Part shown: one piece after another, positions 1 through 9,270 of the stretch | How positions within the stretch are numbered: the first letter of the stretch is position 1 | Layout of the letters: the number at the start of each line of letters is the position of its first letter | Assembly: GCA_023402075.1 (NCBI GenBank) | Contig: JAEXCS010000013.1 | Location: 45,400-109,399, forward strand | Direction: 5' to 3' | From: Bacillota bacterium | GTDB lineage: Bacteria > Bacillota > Clostridia > Oscillospirales > Oscillospiraceae | Length of the DNA: 64,000 nt | Program-made: the position numbers and the translations under genes | The notes under the pieces: model-generated | Told to the model about the DNA's origin: nothing | What the model saw: only the letters and a program-made list of their open reading frames with translations | Database searches by the model: none

Positions 1-642
1 GTGGTGGACGTAGAGGAGGAACGCATCATTCTAGGTCTTACCGGCGGCACCGGCGCGGGGAAAACCAGTGCGCTGAAGGCTGTGGAGGATTTGGGCGGAT
101 TGGCGCTGGACTGCGACGCGGTGTATTACGAACTGCTGAACACCGACACCGGCCTGCGGGACGCCATTGCCGGAGCCTTTGGCTCGCAGGTTTTTAATCC
201 CAATGGGGCACTGAACCGTAAGGCGTTGGGCGAGCTGGTTTTTGGAGACAATGACCGGCTGGACCAGCTTAATGATATCGTGTTCCGTTTCCTTCGGCCG
301 GAGCTGGAGCGGCGGATTGCCGCATTTCAGGGCAAGCTATGTGCGCTGGACGCGATCAACCTGTTTGAGTCCGGCATCGATAAGCTGTGCGACTGCACCG
401 TGGCGGTGACTTCCCCCATCGAAATGCGGGTTCGGCGGATTATGGAGCGGGACGGGATTGACGAAAAGTACGCACGACTTCGTGTTTCTGCCCAGCAGCA
501 GGACGATTACTTTCGGGAAAAGTGCGACCGGGAGCTGAGCAATACCGCTGAAACGCCCAAGGCGTTTCGGGAAACGGCTAAGGAATTTTTTATACGTCTG
601 ATTGAGCAGATTAAGGAGGATAAGGCAAATGGCGGAAAGTAA
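1..642 (+). CDS. coaE: Dephospho-CoA kinase
   Basis: Phosphorylates the 3'-hydroxyl of dephospho-CoA with ATP, the last step of coenzyme A synthesis in the cytoplasm. The P-loop GLTGGTGAGKTS lies near residue 12, followed by the DCDAVYYELL segment that holds the conserved acidic residue of the family. The 213-aa length fits CoaE (about 200 aa). The frame is open from the first base of the window with a GTG there, so the true start may lie upstream. The next gene starts inside its last 14 bases, which suggests translational coupling. Confidence 0.9.
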   Translation: MVDVEEERIILGLTGGTGAGKTSALKAVEDLGGLALDCDAVYYELLNTDTGLRDAIAGAFGSQVFNPNGALNRKALGELVFGDNDRLDQLNDIVFRFLRPELERRIAAFQGKLCALDAINLFESGIDKLCDCTVAVTSPIEMRVRRIMERDGIDEKYARLRVSAQQQDDYFREKCDRELSNTAETPKAFRETAKEFFIRLIEQIKEDKANGGK

Positions 643-2038
643 AAAGACGAAGGAGCTGCGCGAAAAGCTTCTCGCCGGAAAAAAGCATGGCTACGACCGA
701 TTTGACACCAAGAATGAGAAGGACATGGAGTCCTACTGCGCGGATTATCGGAAATTTTTGGACGCGGGGAAGACCGAGCGAGAGTGCGCCGGAGAGCTGG
801 TGCGGCTGGCGGAGGCGGCAGGCTTCCGTGCATTTACCCGGGGCATGGAGCTGAAAACGGGGGACAAGCTGTACTTTTCCAATCGGAGCAAGAGCGTGTA
901 TCTGGCCCGTATTGGCAAGCAGCCCCTCAGCGTCGGCGCGCAGATTGCCGCCGCCCATATCGACTCGCCCCGGCTGGATTTAAAACCCAATCCCCTGTAT
1001 GAGGATGGTGAACTGGCCTATTTCAAGACCCATTATTACGGCGGCATCCGCAAGTATCAGTGGACCACTGTCCCTCTGGAGCTTCGCGGCGTGGTGGCGC
1101 TGAAAAATGGGGAGACTGTTCCTGTGCGCATTGGCGCGGATGAGGGTGACCCCAAGTTGGTTATTACTGACCTGCTGCCCCATCTGGGAGCCGAGCAGAA
1201 CAAAAAGCCCCTGGGCGAGGCAATTCCCGGCGAGACGCTGAATCTGCTGCTGGGCAGCCGTCCACTGCCGGACAGCGAGGGCGGTGACCGGGTGAAGCTG
1301 GCAGTGATGCAGCTTCTCAACGAAAAATACGGCATTGTGGAGGAGGATTTGACCTCCGCCGAGCTGGAAGCCGTCCCTGCATCCATGTCCTGCGACATCG
1401 GGTTGGACCGCAGTATGATCGGGGCCTATGGACATGACGACCGGGTGTGTGCGTATGCGGCGTTTCGGGCGCTGGTGGACTTGGAGGAAACGCCGGAAAA
1501 GACCGCGGTGTGCATCCTGACGGACAAGGAGGAAATTGGCTCCGATGGTGTGACCGGCTTGCAGTCCGCCGCGTTTGACACCTTTATGGAGGATTTGTGC
1601 GAAGCGCAGGGCGTTCCTCTGCGGGTGTGTCTTGAGAAGTCTTTCTGTCTCAGCGCGGACGTGACCGCCGCGTTTGACCCCAATTTCTCTGACGTGTTTG
1701 AAAAGCGGAACGCCGCATGGCTGAATCACGGCGTGGGTCTTTGCAAATACACCGGCGCACGGGGTAAATCCGGCGCGTCCGATGCCGACGCGGAGACGGT
1801 GGCCTATGTCCGCTCGCTGTTTGACGAGGCGGATGTGCTTTGGCAGATTGCAGAGCTGGGCAAGGTGGACGCGGGCGGCGGCGGTACGGTGGCGGCCTAT
1901 ATGGCCAACCGCAACATCGCCACGCTGGACGCGGGCGTTCCGGTGCTGAGCATGCACGCCCCCTTTGAGGTGGTGGCCAAGCTTGACTGCTACGAAACCT
2001 ACAAGGGCATGAAGGCTGTGTTTCTGGCAAAGAAATAA
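629..2038 (+). CDS. M18 family aminopeptidase
   Basis: A dinuclear-metal cytosolic aminopeptidase of peptidase family M18 that removes N-terminal residues (often acidic or hydrophobic) from peptides. Visible family motifs are AAHIDSPRLDLKP (metal-binding His-x-Asp), DKEEIGSDGVTG (catalytic Glu and metal-binding Glu), YGHDDRVCAY with a metal-binding Asp, and a C-terminal SMHAPFEVV with the last His ligand. At 469 aa it is the usual length. The ATG at 629 is chosen because AAGGAGGA ends 8 bases before it; the 14-base overlap with coaE implies co-transcription. Confidence 0.92.
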   Translation: MAESKKTKELREKLLAGKKHGYDRFDTKNEKDMESYCADYRKFLDAGKTERECAGELVRLAEAAGFRAFTRGMELKTGDKLYFSNRSKSVYLARIGKQPLSVGAQIAAAHIDSPRLDLKPNPLYEDGELAYFKTHYYGGIRKYQWTTVPLELRGVVALKNGETVPVRIGADEGDPKLVITDLLPHLGAEQNKKPLGEAIPGETLNLLLGSRPLPDSEGGDRVKLAVMQLLNEKYGIVEEDLTSAELEAVPASMSCDIGLDRSMIGAYGHDDRVCAYAAFRALVDLEETPEKTAVCILTDKEEIGSDGVTGLQSAAFDTFMEDLCEAQGVPLRVCLEKSFCLSADVTAAFDPNFSDVFEKRNAAWLNHGVGLCKYTGARGKSGASDADAETVAYVRSLFDEADVLWQIAELGKVDAGGGGTVAAYMANRNIATLDAGVPVLSMHAPFEVVAKLDCYETYKGMKAVFLAKK

Positions 2039-2052
2039 CCTGCGACAAAGTT

Positions 2053-2088
2053 CGGCCCCCAGCTCAAAAAAGCTGGGGGCCGATAAAA
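2053..2088 (+). terminator. Intrinsic terminator after the M18 aminopeptidase
   Basis: A perfect 12-bp stem (CGGCCCCCAGCT / AGCTGGGGGCCG) with a six-base loop, followed by an AT-rich tail. It sits 14 bases after the aminopeptidase stop and ends the coaE-aminopeptidase unit. Confidence 0.8.
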
Positions 2089-2120
2089 TTTATGGAGGAG
2101 CCGCTGTCAGTGGCTCCTCC
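2087..2120 (-). terminator. Probable terminator for the asnA/gltX unit
   Basis: GGAGGAGCC at 2094-2102 pairs with GGCTCCTCC at 2112-2120. On the minus strand the stem is followed by a T-rich stretch (ATAAATTTT), and it lies about 60 bases downstream of the asnA stop. Confidence 0.55.
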
Positions 2121-2182
2121 GCGCGTTTTACGGGGATCCATTGCTTGCTGTGTGGTCAATTGCTTTTCCCTGAAAAGAAGAC

Positions 2183-3190
2183 TTACAGAAGGATGATACC
2201 GGCCTGTTCGCAGGCAGCAATCGTGTCCTTGTCCCAGAGACTGGCCTGAACTTCACCAATGTGGCAAGTGCCAAGCAGCAGCATGCACAGCCGAGACTGG
2301 CCGATGCCGCCGCCGATGGACTGGGGCAGTTCACTGTTCAGCAGCATTTTATGGAAGGGAAGGTTTCTCCGCTCGTCGTGGCCGGAGAGGGTGAGCTGGC
2401 GGTCCAGCGCTGTCTCGTCAACCCGGATACCCATGGAGGAAACCTCAAAATTGCGCTCCAAAACCGGATTCCACATGAGAATGTCGCCATTGAGCGTCCA
2501 GTCGTCATAGTCCGGGGCGCGACCGTCATGGGGCTTGCCGGAGTTAAGCTTGCCACCGATTTGCATGAGGAACACAGTGCGGTGCTTCTGGCAGACAGCC
2601 TTTTCCCGTTCGTTGGGGGTCAGATCCGGGAAACGGTCCTCCAACTCCTGCGTGGTGATGAAAAACACATCACGGTCCGGGCGGAAGGTGAGGGCAGGAT
2701 AGGTTTTGCGCAAATCCTCCGCCGTGTCGCAGATGGAGCCAACAATGGTGCGGACGGTGTCCTTGAGGAACTGGAGATTCCGGTCCTCGCGGCGAATGTG
2801 CTTTTCCCAGTCCCACTGGTCCACGTACACAGAATGGAGATTGTCCACCTCCTCATCCCGGCGGATGGCGTTCATGTCGGTATACAGGCCTGTTCCGGCC
2901 TTGAACTCATACCGCTTCAGGGCCAGACGCTTCCATTTGGCGAGGGAGTGAACCACCTGCCCGTCGGTTCCCACATCGGGGATGTCAAAGCTCACGGCAC
3001 GCTCCACGCCGTTGAGGTCGTCGTTCAAGCCTGTGGCCCCGTCCACGAACAGGGGGGCGGAAACCCGGTGAAGGTCCAGCCGCTCGGTCAGGTTTTTCTG
3101 AAAATCGGCGTGGATAAACTCAATGGCGCGCTGAAGCTGGTTGTTGGTCAGGGGCATTTTGTAACCGGCGGGAATTACAATTTTACTCAT
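2183..3190 (-). CDS. asnA: Aspartate-ammonia ligase (asparagine synthetase A)
   Basis: Makes asparagine from aspartate, ammonia and ATP. It belongs to the class II aminoacyl-tRNA-synthetase-like fold and is unrelated to glutamine-dependent AsnB. Recognisable family segments are the N-terminal YKMPLTNNQLQRAIEFIH, FDIPDVGTDGQVVHSLAKWK, and the C-terminal GGGIGQSRLCMLLL that contributes to the ATP site. At 335 aa it is the standard length. It lies 41 bases downstream of gltX on the same strand and is probably co-transcribed with it. Confidence 0.95.
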   Translation of the reverse strand: MSKIVIPAGYKMPLTNNQLQRAIEFIHADFQKNLTERLDLHRVSAPLFVDGATGLNDDLNGVERAVSFDIPDVGTDGQVVHSLAKWKRLALKRYEFKAGTGLYTDMNAIRRDEEVDNLHSVYVDQWDWEKHIRREDRNLQFLKDTVRTIVGSICDTAEDLRKTYPALTFRPDRDVFFITTQELEDRFPDLTPNEREKAVCQKHRTVFLMQIGGKLNSGKPHDGRAPDYDDWTLNGDILMWNPVLERNFEVSSMGIRVDETALDRQLTLSGHDERRNLPFHKMLLNSELPQSIGGGIGQSRLCMLLLGTCHIGEVQASLWDKDTIAACEQAGIILL

Positions 3191-3231
3191 GTTGGGTTAC
3201 CCATCCTTCTGATTTTGAATTTCACCGGCAC

Positions 3232-4731
3232 TCAGCCCAGCAGGGAGAGGCCGTGCCGCAGTCTTTTCAGTGTTTCGTCCCGTCCCAGAATGCGGCAGAT
3301 TTCCACCGCGCCCCCGGGCGTCACCAGCTTGCCCGCCGCCGCGATGCGCACGGGCCACATCAGCGTGGCGTTTTTCACTTCCAGCTTTTCGGCAAGGCCC
3401 GTCAGCGCGCCGTGGATTGCGTCCGTATCCCAAGTGGGCAGCGTCTCCAGCGCCGGAATGACGGCGGAGAGCATCGCTTTGGAAATTTCCTTGTCCGTTT
3501 TGGATTTTTTGTTGACATAAAATTCAAGGTCATAGTCGGGAAGTGCGTCGAAAAAGTCAACCTTTTCGGGAATTTCCGTCAGCTTTTCGCACCGGGCCTG
3601 CAACAGCGCGGCAACGTCTGCGGGATTGATGTCCGGGATCTTCACGCTTTGGCGGATATATGGCTCTGCAATTTTTGCAAATTCCTCCGGCGCAAGGGCG
3701 CGGAGATAGGTGGCATTGAAGTAATCCAGCTTTGCAATGTCAAAAATCGCGGGAGATTTGGAGATTCCGGCAATGTCGAAAACTTCTACAAGCTCGTCCA
3801 GAGAGAAGATTTCCTGCTCCTTCTGCTCGCCTTTAGGCGCCCAGCCCAGCAGGGCGACATAATTCAAAACAGCGGTGGTGAGATACCCCTGCGCGATTAA
3901 ATCCTCGTAGGAGGGGTCCCCGTGGCGCTTGGACATCTTGTTATGCGCGTCCCGCATAACGGGAGAGCAGTGGACATAGGTGGGAATTTCCCAGCCGAAG
4001 GCCTGATACAGCAAATTGTACTTGGGCGCGGAACTGAGGTATTCGCTGCCCCGGACCACGTGGGTAATGCCCATGAGATGGTCGTCCACCACGTTGGCAA
4101 AATTATAGGTGGGCAACCCGTCGGACTTGATCAGAACCTGATCGTCCAGCGTGTCGTTTTCCACGGTGATGTCCCCGAAGGTCACGTCGTGGAAAGTTGT
4201 GCTGCCCTCCCGGGGGATTTTCTGGCGGATGACGTGGGGGGTTCCCGCGTCCAGCTTGTCCTGAATTTCGTTGAAGGGAAGGTCGGGACAGCCGCACTGG
4301 TGCTTTTTAACCTTCACACCCTCGGAAACCTCCTGCGCCTCGTCCTCCTCTTTCCCGCAGAAGCAGCGGTAGGCAGAGCCTTTTTCCACCAGCAGCCCGG
4401 CGTACTTTCCGTACAGCTCCCGCCGTTCCGACTGGATATAGGGGCCCACCGGGCCACCCACGTCCGGGCCTTCGTCGTGTCCAAGGCCGCACTGGGCCAT
4501 AGTCTTGTAGATGACGTCGGTAGCGCCCTCTACAAGGCGGCCCTGATCGGTGTCCTCAATGCGCAGGAGAAATGTGCCGCCCGCGTGGCGTGCGATGAGC
4601 CAGGTGTACAGCGCGGTGCGCAGGTTGCCCACGTGCATATAACCGGTGGGGGAGGGGGCGAAACGGGTGCGGACCTTCCCTTTGGGAATCCGAGCCTCCA
4701 TTTCGTCAATGAATGCTTTATCTACGGCCAT
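3232..4731 (-). CDS. gltX: Glutamyl-tRNA synthetase
   Basis: Class I synthetase that charges tRNA-Glu (and, where GatCAB is present, tRNA-Gln). FAPSPTGYMHVGNLRTALY carries the HIGH-type signature near residue 25, and KMSKRHG is the KMSKS-type loop. A Cys-rich insertion (CFCGKE ... HQCGCPD) resembles the zinc-binding element of bacterial GluRS. The 499-aa length is typical. The start at 4731 has a GAGGT-type site just upstream. It heads a two-gene unit with asnA, so this unit serves glutamate/aspartate-family amino acid use in translation. Confidence 0.95.
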   Translation of the reverse strand: MAVDKAFIDEMEARIPKGKVRTRFAPSPTGYMHVGNLRTALYTWLIARHAGGTFLLRIEDTDQGRLVEGATDVIYKTMAQCGLGHDEGPDVGGPVGPYIQSERRELYGKYAGLLVEKGSAYRCFCGKEEDEAQEVSEGVKVKKHQCGCPDLPFNEIQDKLDAGTPHVIRQKIPREGSTTFHDVTFGDITVENDTLDDQVLIKSDGLPTYNFANVVDDHLMGITHVVRGSEYLSSAPKYNLLYQAFGWEIPTYVHCSPVMRDAHNKMSKRHGDPSYEDLIAQGYLTTAVLNYVALLGWAPKGEQKEQEIFSLDELVEVFDIAGISKSPAIFDIAKLDYFNATYLRALAPEEFAKIAEPYIRQSVKIPDINPADVAALLQARCEKLTEIPEKVDFFDALPDYDLEFYVNKKSKTDKEISKAMLSAVIPALETLPTWDTDAIHGALTGLAEKLEVKNATLMWPVRIAAAGKLVTPGGAVEICRILGRDETLKRLRHGLSLLG

Positions 4732-4762
4732 GAATTTACCTCCATGTGTTGTTTAACAATTT

Positions 4763-4791
4763 ATTATCGCTTTTGCAGCCCGGAATGTCAA
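4763..4791 (-). promoter_or_regulatory. Sigma-A promoter for gltX-asnA
   Basis: On the minus strand TTGACA (4786-4791) and GATAAT (4763-4768) are separated by 17 bases, close to the vegetative consensus, 32 bases upstream of gltX. Confidence 0.75.
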
Positions 4792-4859
4792 GGGGTTTCC
4801 TGCCGCAAACAAGGCGGAAAAGGGGATACCCGTGCCGGGGCAAAATCCCCGGAAACAGA

Positions 4860-4888
4860 TTGCACTTTCCAATGCTTCGTGCTACAAT
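4860..4888 (+). promoter_or_regulatory. Sigma-A promoter for trpS
   Basis: TTGCAC (4860-4865), a 17-base spacer and TACAAT (4883-4888), followed by a 5' UTR of about 58 bases. There is no T-box sequence in this leader. Confidence 0.75.
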
Positions 4889-4952
4889 AACAAGGCTATA
4901 TTGCCGCTTTATGGCCAAAGGGCGCGAGAGCGGCGGATTTTGAGGTGGTATC

Positions 4953-5960
4953 ATGGAAAACGAGACGCTTAAACGGCGGATTCTCAGCGGAATTCAGCCC
5001 TCCGGCGACCTGACCCTTGGCTCCTATCTGGGGGCCATCCGCAACTGGGCGGCGCTGGCGGACGAGTACGACTGCTTTTATATGCTGGCGGATATGCACA
5101 CCATCACGGTTCGGCAGGAGCCGGCGGAGCTTCGGCGGCGCACCCTGACGCAGCTGGCTGCTTATATTGCCTGCGGCCTTGATCCGGAGAAAAACACCCT
5201 GTTTGTTCAATCTCATGTTCCGGCCCACGCCCAGCTTGCATGGGTGCTGGACTGCTACACCATGTACGGCGAGCTGAGCCGCATGACCCAGTTTAAGGAC
5301 AAGTCCGCCAAAAACACGGACAATATTAACGCAGGTCTGTTTACCTACCCGGCCTTGATGGCGGCAGACATTTTGTTGTATCAGGCGGACTTGGTGCCGG
5401 TGGGCGGCGACCAGAAGCAGCATGTGGAGATCTGCCGGGACATTGCCAGCCGGTTCAACGGGATTTACGGCAGCGTGTTCAAGATTCCCGAGCCGTATAT
5501 TCCTCAGGTGGGGGCGCGGATTATGAGCCTGACCTCTCCCGAGAGCAAGATGAGCAAGTCCGACAAGGATCAGAACGGCTGCGTTTATATGCTGGAAAAG
5601 CCGGAGGATATTCTGCGCAAGTTCAAAAAAGCGGTGACGGATTCCGAAGCCTGCGTGCGGTATGACCAGAAGGAAAAGCCGGGCGTGTCCAATTTGATGC
5701 AGATTTACTCCGTGTGCACCGGACGGGACTTTGCCGCCATCGAAGCGGAATTCGCCGGGCGCGGCTATGGGGACTTCAAAGCCGCCGTGGGCGAAGCCGT
5801 GGTAGAGTTGCTGCGCCCCATCCGTGAGGAGACGGAGCGGTTGCTGGCGGACAAAGCGGCCCTTCAGGCCATCTACCGCGACGGCGCGGAGCGGGCGTCC
5901 CGCGTGGCGGGGCGGACGCTGGGCAAGGTTTACAAAAAGGTCGGCTTTATCGACCGGTGA
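4953..5960 (+). CDS. trpS: Tryptophanyl-tRNA synthetase
   Basis: Class I synthetase that charges tRNA-Trp. It starts ILSGIQPSGDLTLGSYLGA, which contains the HIGH-equivalent loop, and has ESKMSKSDKD as the KMSKS loop near residue 195. At 335 aa it is a usual bacterial TrpRS length. Unlike tyrS in this window it has no T-box leader. It is divergent from gltX with its own promoter. Confidence 0.95.
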   Translation: MENETLKRRILSGIQPSGDLTLGSYLGAIRNWAALADEYDCFYMLADMHTITVRQEPAELRRRTLTQLAAYIACGLDPEKNTLFVQSHVPAHAQLAWVLDCYTMYGELSRMTQFKDKSAKNTDNINAGLFTYPALMAADILLYQADLVPVGGDQKQHVEICRDIASRFNGIYGSVFKIPEPYIPQVGARIMSLTSPESKMSKSDKDQNGCVYMLEKPEDILRKFKKAVTDSEACVRYDQKEKPGVSNLMQIYSVCTGRDFAAIEAEFAGRGYGDFKAAVGEAVVELLRPIREETERLLADKAALQAIYRDGAERASRVAGRTLGKVYKKVGFIDR

Positions 5961-6020
5961 TTACGGCGCGCGCTGCCAAGAAGACTGAACATGCGCGCGG
6001 TGAAAGGAAACGTTGTCGCA

Positions 6021-7298
6021 ATGCTAATCAATACAAATCTGCTGACCGGGGTGTTTCTGGCTTTGCTGGTGGCGCTGACGGTGAGCTTTCTGGCGTCTCC
6101 GGTGGTGAAGGCGTTTGCCTATAAGGTGGGCGCCATCGACGTTCCAAAGGATAACCGTCGGATGCACCATATCCCCATCCCCCGGCTGGGGGGATTGGCG
6201 ATTTTTCTGGGCTTCATTGTCAGCATTCTGCTGTTTGCGAAGATGACAAATCAGTTTCGAAGCATTTTGCTGGGAGCGGTGATTATCGTGGTGCTGGGCG
6301 TGGTGGACGATATTACCCCCCTGCCCGCCAAATTCAAGTTTCTGGTTCAAATCGGCGCGGCGCTGATTCCCACGCTGAACGGCGTGCAGATTCATGTGCT
6401 GAGCAATCCCAATCTATTCTCGCCCAATCCCTATTGGGATATGGGCATGCTGTCTATCCCCGCCACGGTGCTGTGGATTGTGGCCATCACCAACGCCGTG
6501 AACCTCATCGACGGACTGGATGGATTGGCCATCGGTGTGTCCGCCATTTCCGCCACCACCGTGCTGGTAATTTCCCTGCTGGTGAGCGAGGTGCAGGTGG
6601 CCGTGGTCATGGCCGCGCTGGTGGGGGCGTGCGTGGGATTTATGCCCTATAATCTCAACCCTGCCAAAATGTTTATGGGCGACACCGGGGCCACGTTTTT
6701 GGGGTATATTCTGGCCTGTATGTCTGTGGAGGGGCTGTTTAAGTCCTGGGCCATCATCTCGTTTGCGGTGCCGTTTCTGATTCTGGGCCTGCCGATTTTC
6801 GACACGGCCTTTGCCATTCTCCGCCGCCTTGCCCACGGGCAAAGCCCCATGCAGGCGGACCGAAGCCACATTCACCACCGCCTGATCGACATGGGACTGA
6901 ACCAGAAGCAGGCGGTTGCCACACTGTATGTGATTTCCGCGATTTTGGGTCTCAGCGCCGTGGTGCTAACCACCAGCGGCGAGCTGCGGGCCATGATGTT
7001 TTTCGTGTCGCTGTGCGTGGTGGCTGTGGTGGCTGCCAGAGTTATTTTCCCCAAGGAGGTCCGGGAGGAGCTTCATGAGGAGATAGAGGAGCTGAGGGAC
7101 CACGGCCACCATGCTGAAAAGAAGGAGAACATGGAAGTGGACAAACCCCTTGCCGGGGAGGAACCGGAAGCGGAACATACTCCCGGCCCTTGCGAGGGGA
7201 ATCAGGAAGTGTCGCAGGAGAAAATCGCTTCGGCGCAGGCTGATGAAGAAGTAAAAACGCAGGAGCCGGACGGCTGGGAAGGAGAGGAGGATCAGTGA
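6021..7298 (+). CDS. tagO: Undecaprenyl-phosphate N-acetylglucosaminyl-1-phosphate transferase (TagO/WecA type)
   Basis: Transfers GlcNAc-1-phosphate from UDP-GlcNAc to undecaprenyl phosphate at the membrane, the first step of wall polymer or teichoic-acid-like synthesis. It is a polytopic MraY/WecA-family protein. The motifs are DNRRMHHIPIPRLGG, VDDI, NAVNLIDGLDGLA, MGDTGATFLG and the family-specific DRSHIHHRL. An unusual acidic, Glu-rich tail of about 80 residues follows the last membrane segment. An upstream ATG at 5991 has no ribosome site; 6021 has AAAGGA upstream. It overlaps mnaA by one base. Confidence 0.88.
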   Translation: MLINTNLLTGVFLALLVALTVSFLASPVVKAFAYKVGAIDVPKDNRRMHHIPIPRLGGLAIFLGFIVSILLFAKMTNQFRSILLGAVIIVVLGVVDDITPLPAKFKFLVQIGAALIPTLNGVQIHVLSNPNLFSPNPYWDMGMLSIPATVLWIVAITNAVNLIDGLDGLAIGVSAISATTVLVISLLVSEVQVAVVMAALVGACVGFMPYNLNPAKMFMGDTGATFLGYILACMSVEGLFKSWAIISFAVPFLILGLPIFDTAFAILRRLAHGQSPMQADRSHIHHRLIDMGLNQKQAVATLYVISAILGLSAVVLTTSGELRAMMFFVSLCVVAVVAARVIFPKEVREELHEEIEELRDHGHHAEKKENMEVDKPLAGEEPEAEHTPGPCEGNQEVSQEKIASAQADEEVKTQEPDGWEGEEDQ

Positions 7299-8449
7299 TG
7301 AAAAACATTCGCGTCATGAGCGTCTTTGGCACCCGGCCCGAGGCTATCAAAATGGCGCCGCTTGTCAAGGAGCTTGCTGCCCGGGAGGGCATTGAGAGCC
7401 TTTGCTGTGTCACCGCCCAACACCGCCAGATGCTGGACTCCGTGCTGGAGGTGTTTCACCTGAAGCCGGATTGGGATTTGGACATCATGACCCCCCGGCA
7501 GACGCTTTCTACCATTACCAGTAAGTGCCTTTCTGGGATGGATGAGGCCATTGATGCCCTGAAACCGGATTTGATTCTGGTTCACGGAGACACCTCCACC
7601 ACCTTTGCAGGGGCACTGTCAGCGTTTTATCATCAGGTGAAGGTAGGTCATGTAGAGGCTGGATTAAGAACCTATGACAAGTATTCCCCCTTTCCGGAGG
7701 AAATGAACCGGGTGATGACCTCGCGGCTGGCAGACCTCCATTTTTGCCCCACCGCGGGAAACCGAGACAACCTGCGCCGGGAGAGCGTGCGGGGCGATCT
7801 GTTTATTACCGGCAATACGGTGATTGACGCGCTGCGCACCACCGTCCGCCATGGCTTTCACTTCTCCACAGAGGAACTGAACAGTCTGCCTTACGGAGAG
7901 AAAAAGGTGTGTCTTGTCACCTGCCACCGCAGAGAGAACTACGGGGAGCCTATGAAAAACATCATGATTGCTCTGCGCCGGATTGCGGAGGAAAACAAGG
8001 ATGTGGAGTTGGTATATCCCGTCCATCTCAGTCCTGTGGTGCGGGAGAGCGTGGACCAATATCTCCGTGGCGCACCCCGCGTCCACCTGATTGATCCGCT
8101 GCCTGCCGATGAAATGCACAACCTGATGGCTTTGTGTTATCTGGTGCTGACCGACTCGGGAGGACTTCAGGAGGAGGCCCCTGCCCTTGGAAAGCCTGTT
8201 CTGGTGCTTCGGCGGGAGACGGAGCGGCCCGAGGCCGTGGCCGCTGGAACGGTGAAGCTTGCCGGGGTGGCGCAGGACGATATTGTTACCATGGCCACCC
8301 GTTTGCTGCGGGATCGGGAAGCCTATGACAAAATGGCCCGTGCCGTGAATCCTTATGGAGACGGACGTGCCTGCGGACGCATTGCGGACGCGGTGGAGTG
8401 GCATTTCGGTCTGCGCCGTGACCCGCCGGAGGACTATTCCGGCGTCTGA
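7298..8449 (+). CDS. mnaA: UDP-N-acetylglucosamine 2-epimerase (non-hydrolysing)
   Basis: Interconverts UDP-GlcNAc and UDP-ManNAc, the precursor for wall polymers started by TagO. The family motifs GTRPEAIKMAPL, VHGDTSTTFAGALSAFY, HVEAGLRTYDKYSPFPEE and TDSGGLQEEAPALGKP are all present. At 383 aa it is standard. The ATG at 7298 shares a base with the tagO stop and follows GGAGAGGAGG by 7 bases; a GTG one codon earlier is the alternative. The tight coupling to tagO supports a joint role in wall polymer synthesis. Confidence 0.93.
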   Translation: MKNIRVMSVFGTRPEAIKMAPLVKELAAREGIESLCCVTAQHRQMLDSVLEVFHLKPDWDLDIMTPRQTLSTITSKCLSGMDEAIDALKPDLILVHGDTSTTFAGALSAFYHQVKVGHVEAGLRTYDKYSPFPEEMNRVMTSRLADLHFCPTAGNRDNLRRESVRGDLFITGNTVIDALRTTVRHGFHFSTEELNSLPYGEKKVCLVTCHRRENYGEPMKNIMIALRRIAEENKDVELVYPVHLSPVVRESVDQYLRGAPRVHLIDPLPADEMHNLMALCYLVLTDSGGLQEEAPALGKPVLVLRRETERPEAVAAGTVKLAGVAQDDIVTMATRLLRDREAYDKMARAVNPYGDGRACGRIADAVEWHFGLRRDPPEDYSGV

Positions 8450-8474
8450 GCCGGACGCGCGGAGAGGGGGCCTC

Positions 8475-9230
8475 ATGAGAAACAGCAAGGTTGGAAAATT
8501 TACAGTCGCCGGCTTTGTCATCCTGATTTTGCTGGTGGTGGCAATTCTTTTGAGCAACGGCCTGCGCCGTTCCTCCCGCATTGTGCTGCCTGATACCGTG
8601 CTGCCTGCGGGGAATTCCTCGGCGTCGGGAGAGGGAGAGGACGGCGGCGTTGCCCTGATTGCCGTGACGCCGGGAACGGTGCAGTCCGCCATTGAGTCGT
8701 TAGAGCGCCCTATCCAGTATCGTCGAAGTATTGCCGAGGAGCGGTTTTGGACCGGCGGCAGCGGCACAACGCAGGTGCTTGTCTCGGTCAGCGGCGACTG
8801 GACCAGAACGGACTATGCGCCCAAAGGCCAGCAAATCCGGCATTCTATTACCGACGGAATCACCACGTATATCTGGTATGGGAGCCAGACGGCGGTTTAC
8901 CAGTGTCCCGTGGGGAATATTTCCGCTGATCAGGAGCAGGGCATCCCCACCTATGAAGACGTGCTTGCCCTGCCGGTAAATCAGATTGAACAGGCGGACT
9001 ACCGCTCTCTTTCCGGAGTAAACTGCATCTATGTGGAAACGGGAGAGGACGAAAACGGCTTTGTCCTGCGATACTGGGTCAGTGTGGACACGGGGCTTTT
9101 GGCGGCGGCAGAGTGGCTGAAATACGGAGAGACAATCTACCGTATGGGCTCTCTTACGCTGGATTCGGCAGGACCCGCTACCCAGGATTTTACCCTTCCG
9201 GACGGAACGGTATTGGCGGCAATAGAATAG
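8475..9230 (+). CDS. Membrane-anchored protein of unknown function
   Basis: I do not recognise a named family. The 251-aa product has one N-terminal transmembrane helix (about residues 9-29), a short Ser/Gly linker and an extracytoplasmic domain rich in beta-forming sequence. The domain ends with a segment (YRMGSLTLDSAGPATQDFTL) that recalls LolA/RseB-like domains; that comparison is inference only. The start at 8475 follows GGAGAGGGGG. It lies 25 bases after mnaA, so it probably belongs to the same envelope operon, and it is followed by a strong terminator. Confidence 0.75.
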   Translation: MRNSKVGKFTVAGFVILILLVVAILLSNGLRRSSRIVLPDTVLPAGNSSASGEGEDGGVALIAVTPGTVQSAIESLERPIQYRRSIAEERFWTGGSGTTQVLVSVSGDWTRTDYAPKGQQIRHSITDGITTYIWYGSQTAVYQCPVGNISADQEQGIPTYEDVLALPVNQIEQADYRSLSGVNCIYVETGEDENGFVLRYWVSVDTGLLAAAEWLKYGETIYRMGSLTLDSAGPATQDFTLPDGTVLAAIE

Positions 9231-9231
9231 G

Positions 9232-9270
9232 AAAAAGCGGCTTTCCCACTGCGGGAAAGCCGCTTTTTAA
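9232..9270. terminator. Bidirectional terminator between convergent genes
   Basis: AAAAGCGGCTTTCCC pairs with GGGAAAGCCGCTTTT around a short loop. A-rich on one side and T-rich on the other, it can serve both the plus-strand envelope operon and the minus-strand small-gene operon. Confidence 0.85.

Noticed and set aside
980..1957. Long antisense open frame (325 codons) across the M18 aminopeptidase
   Set aside because: Lies entirely opposite a gene with clear catalytic motifs; such frames arise in GC-rich genes, and no ribosome site or family motif supports it.
2261..3520. Plus-strand frame of 419 codons over asnA and the gltX end
   Set aside because: Antisense shadow of two well-identified enzymes on the minus strand.
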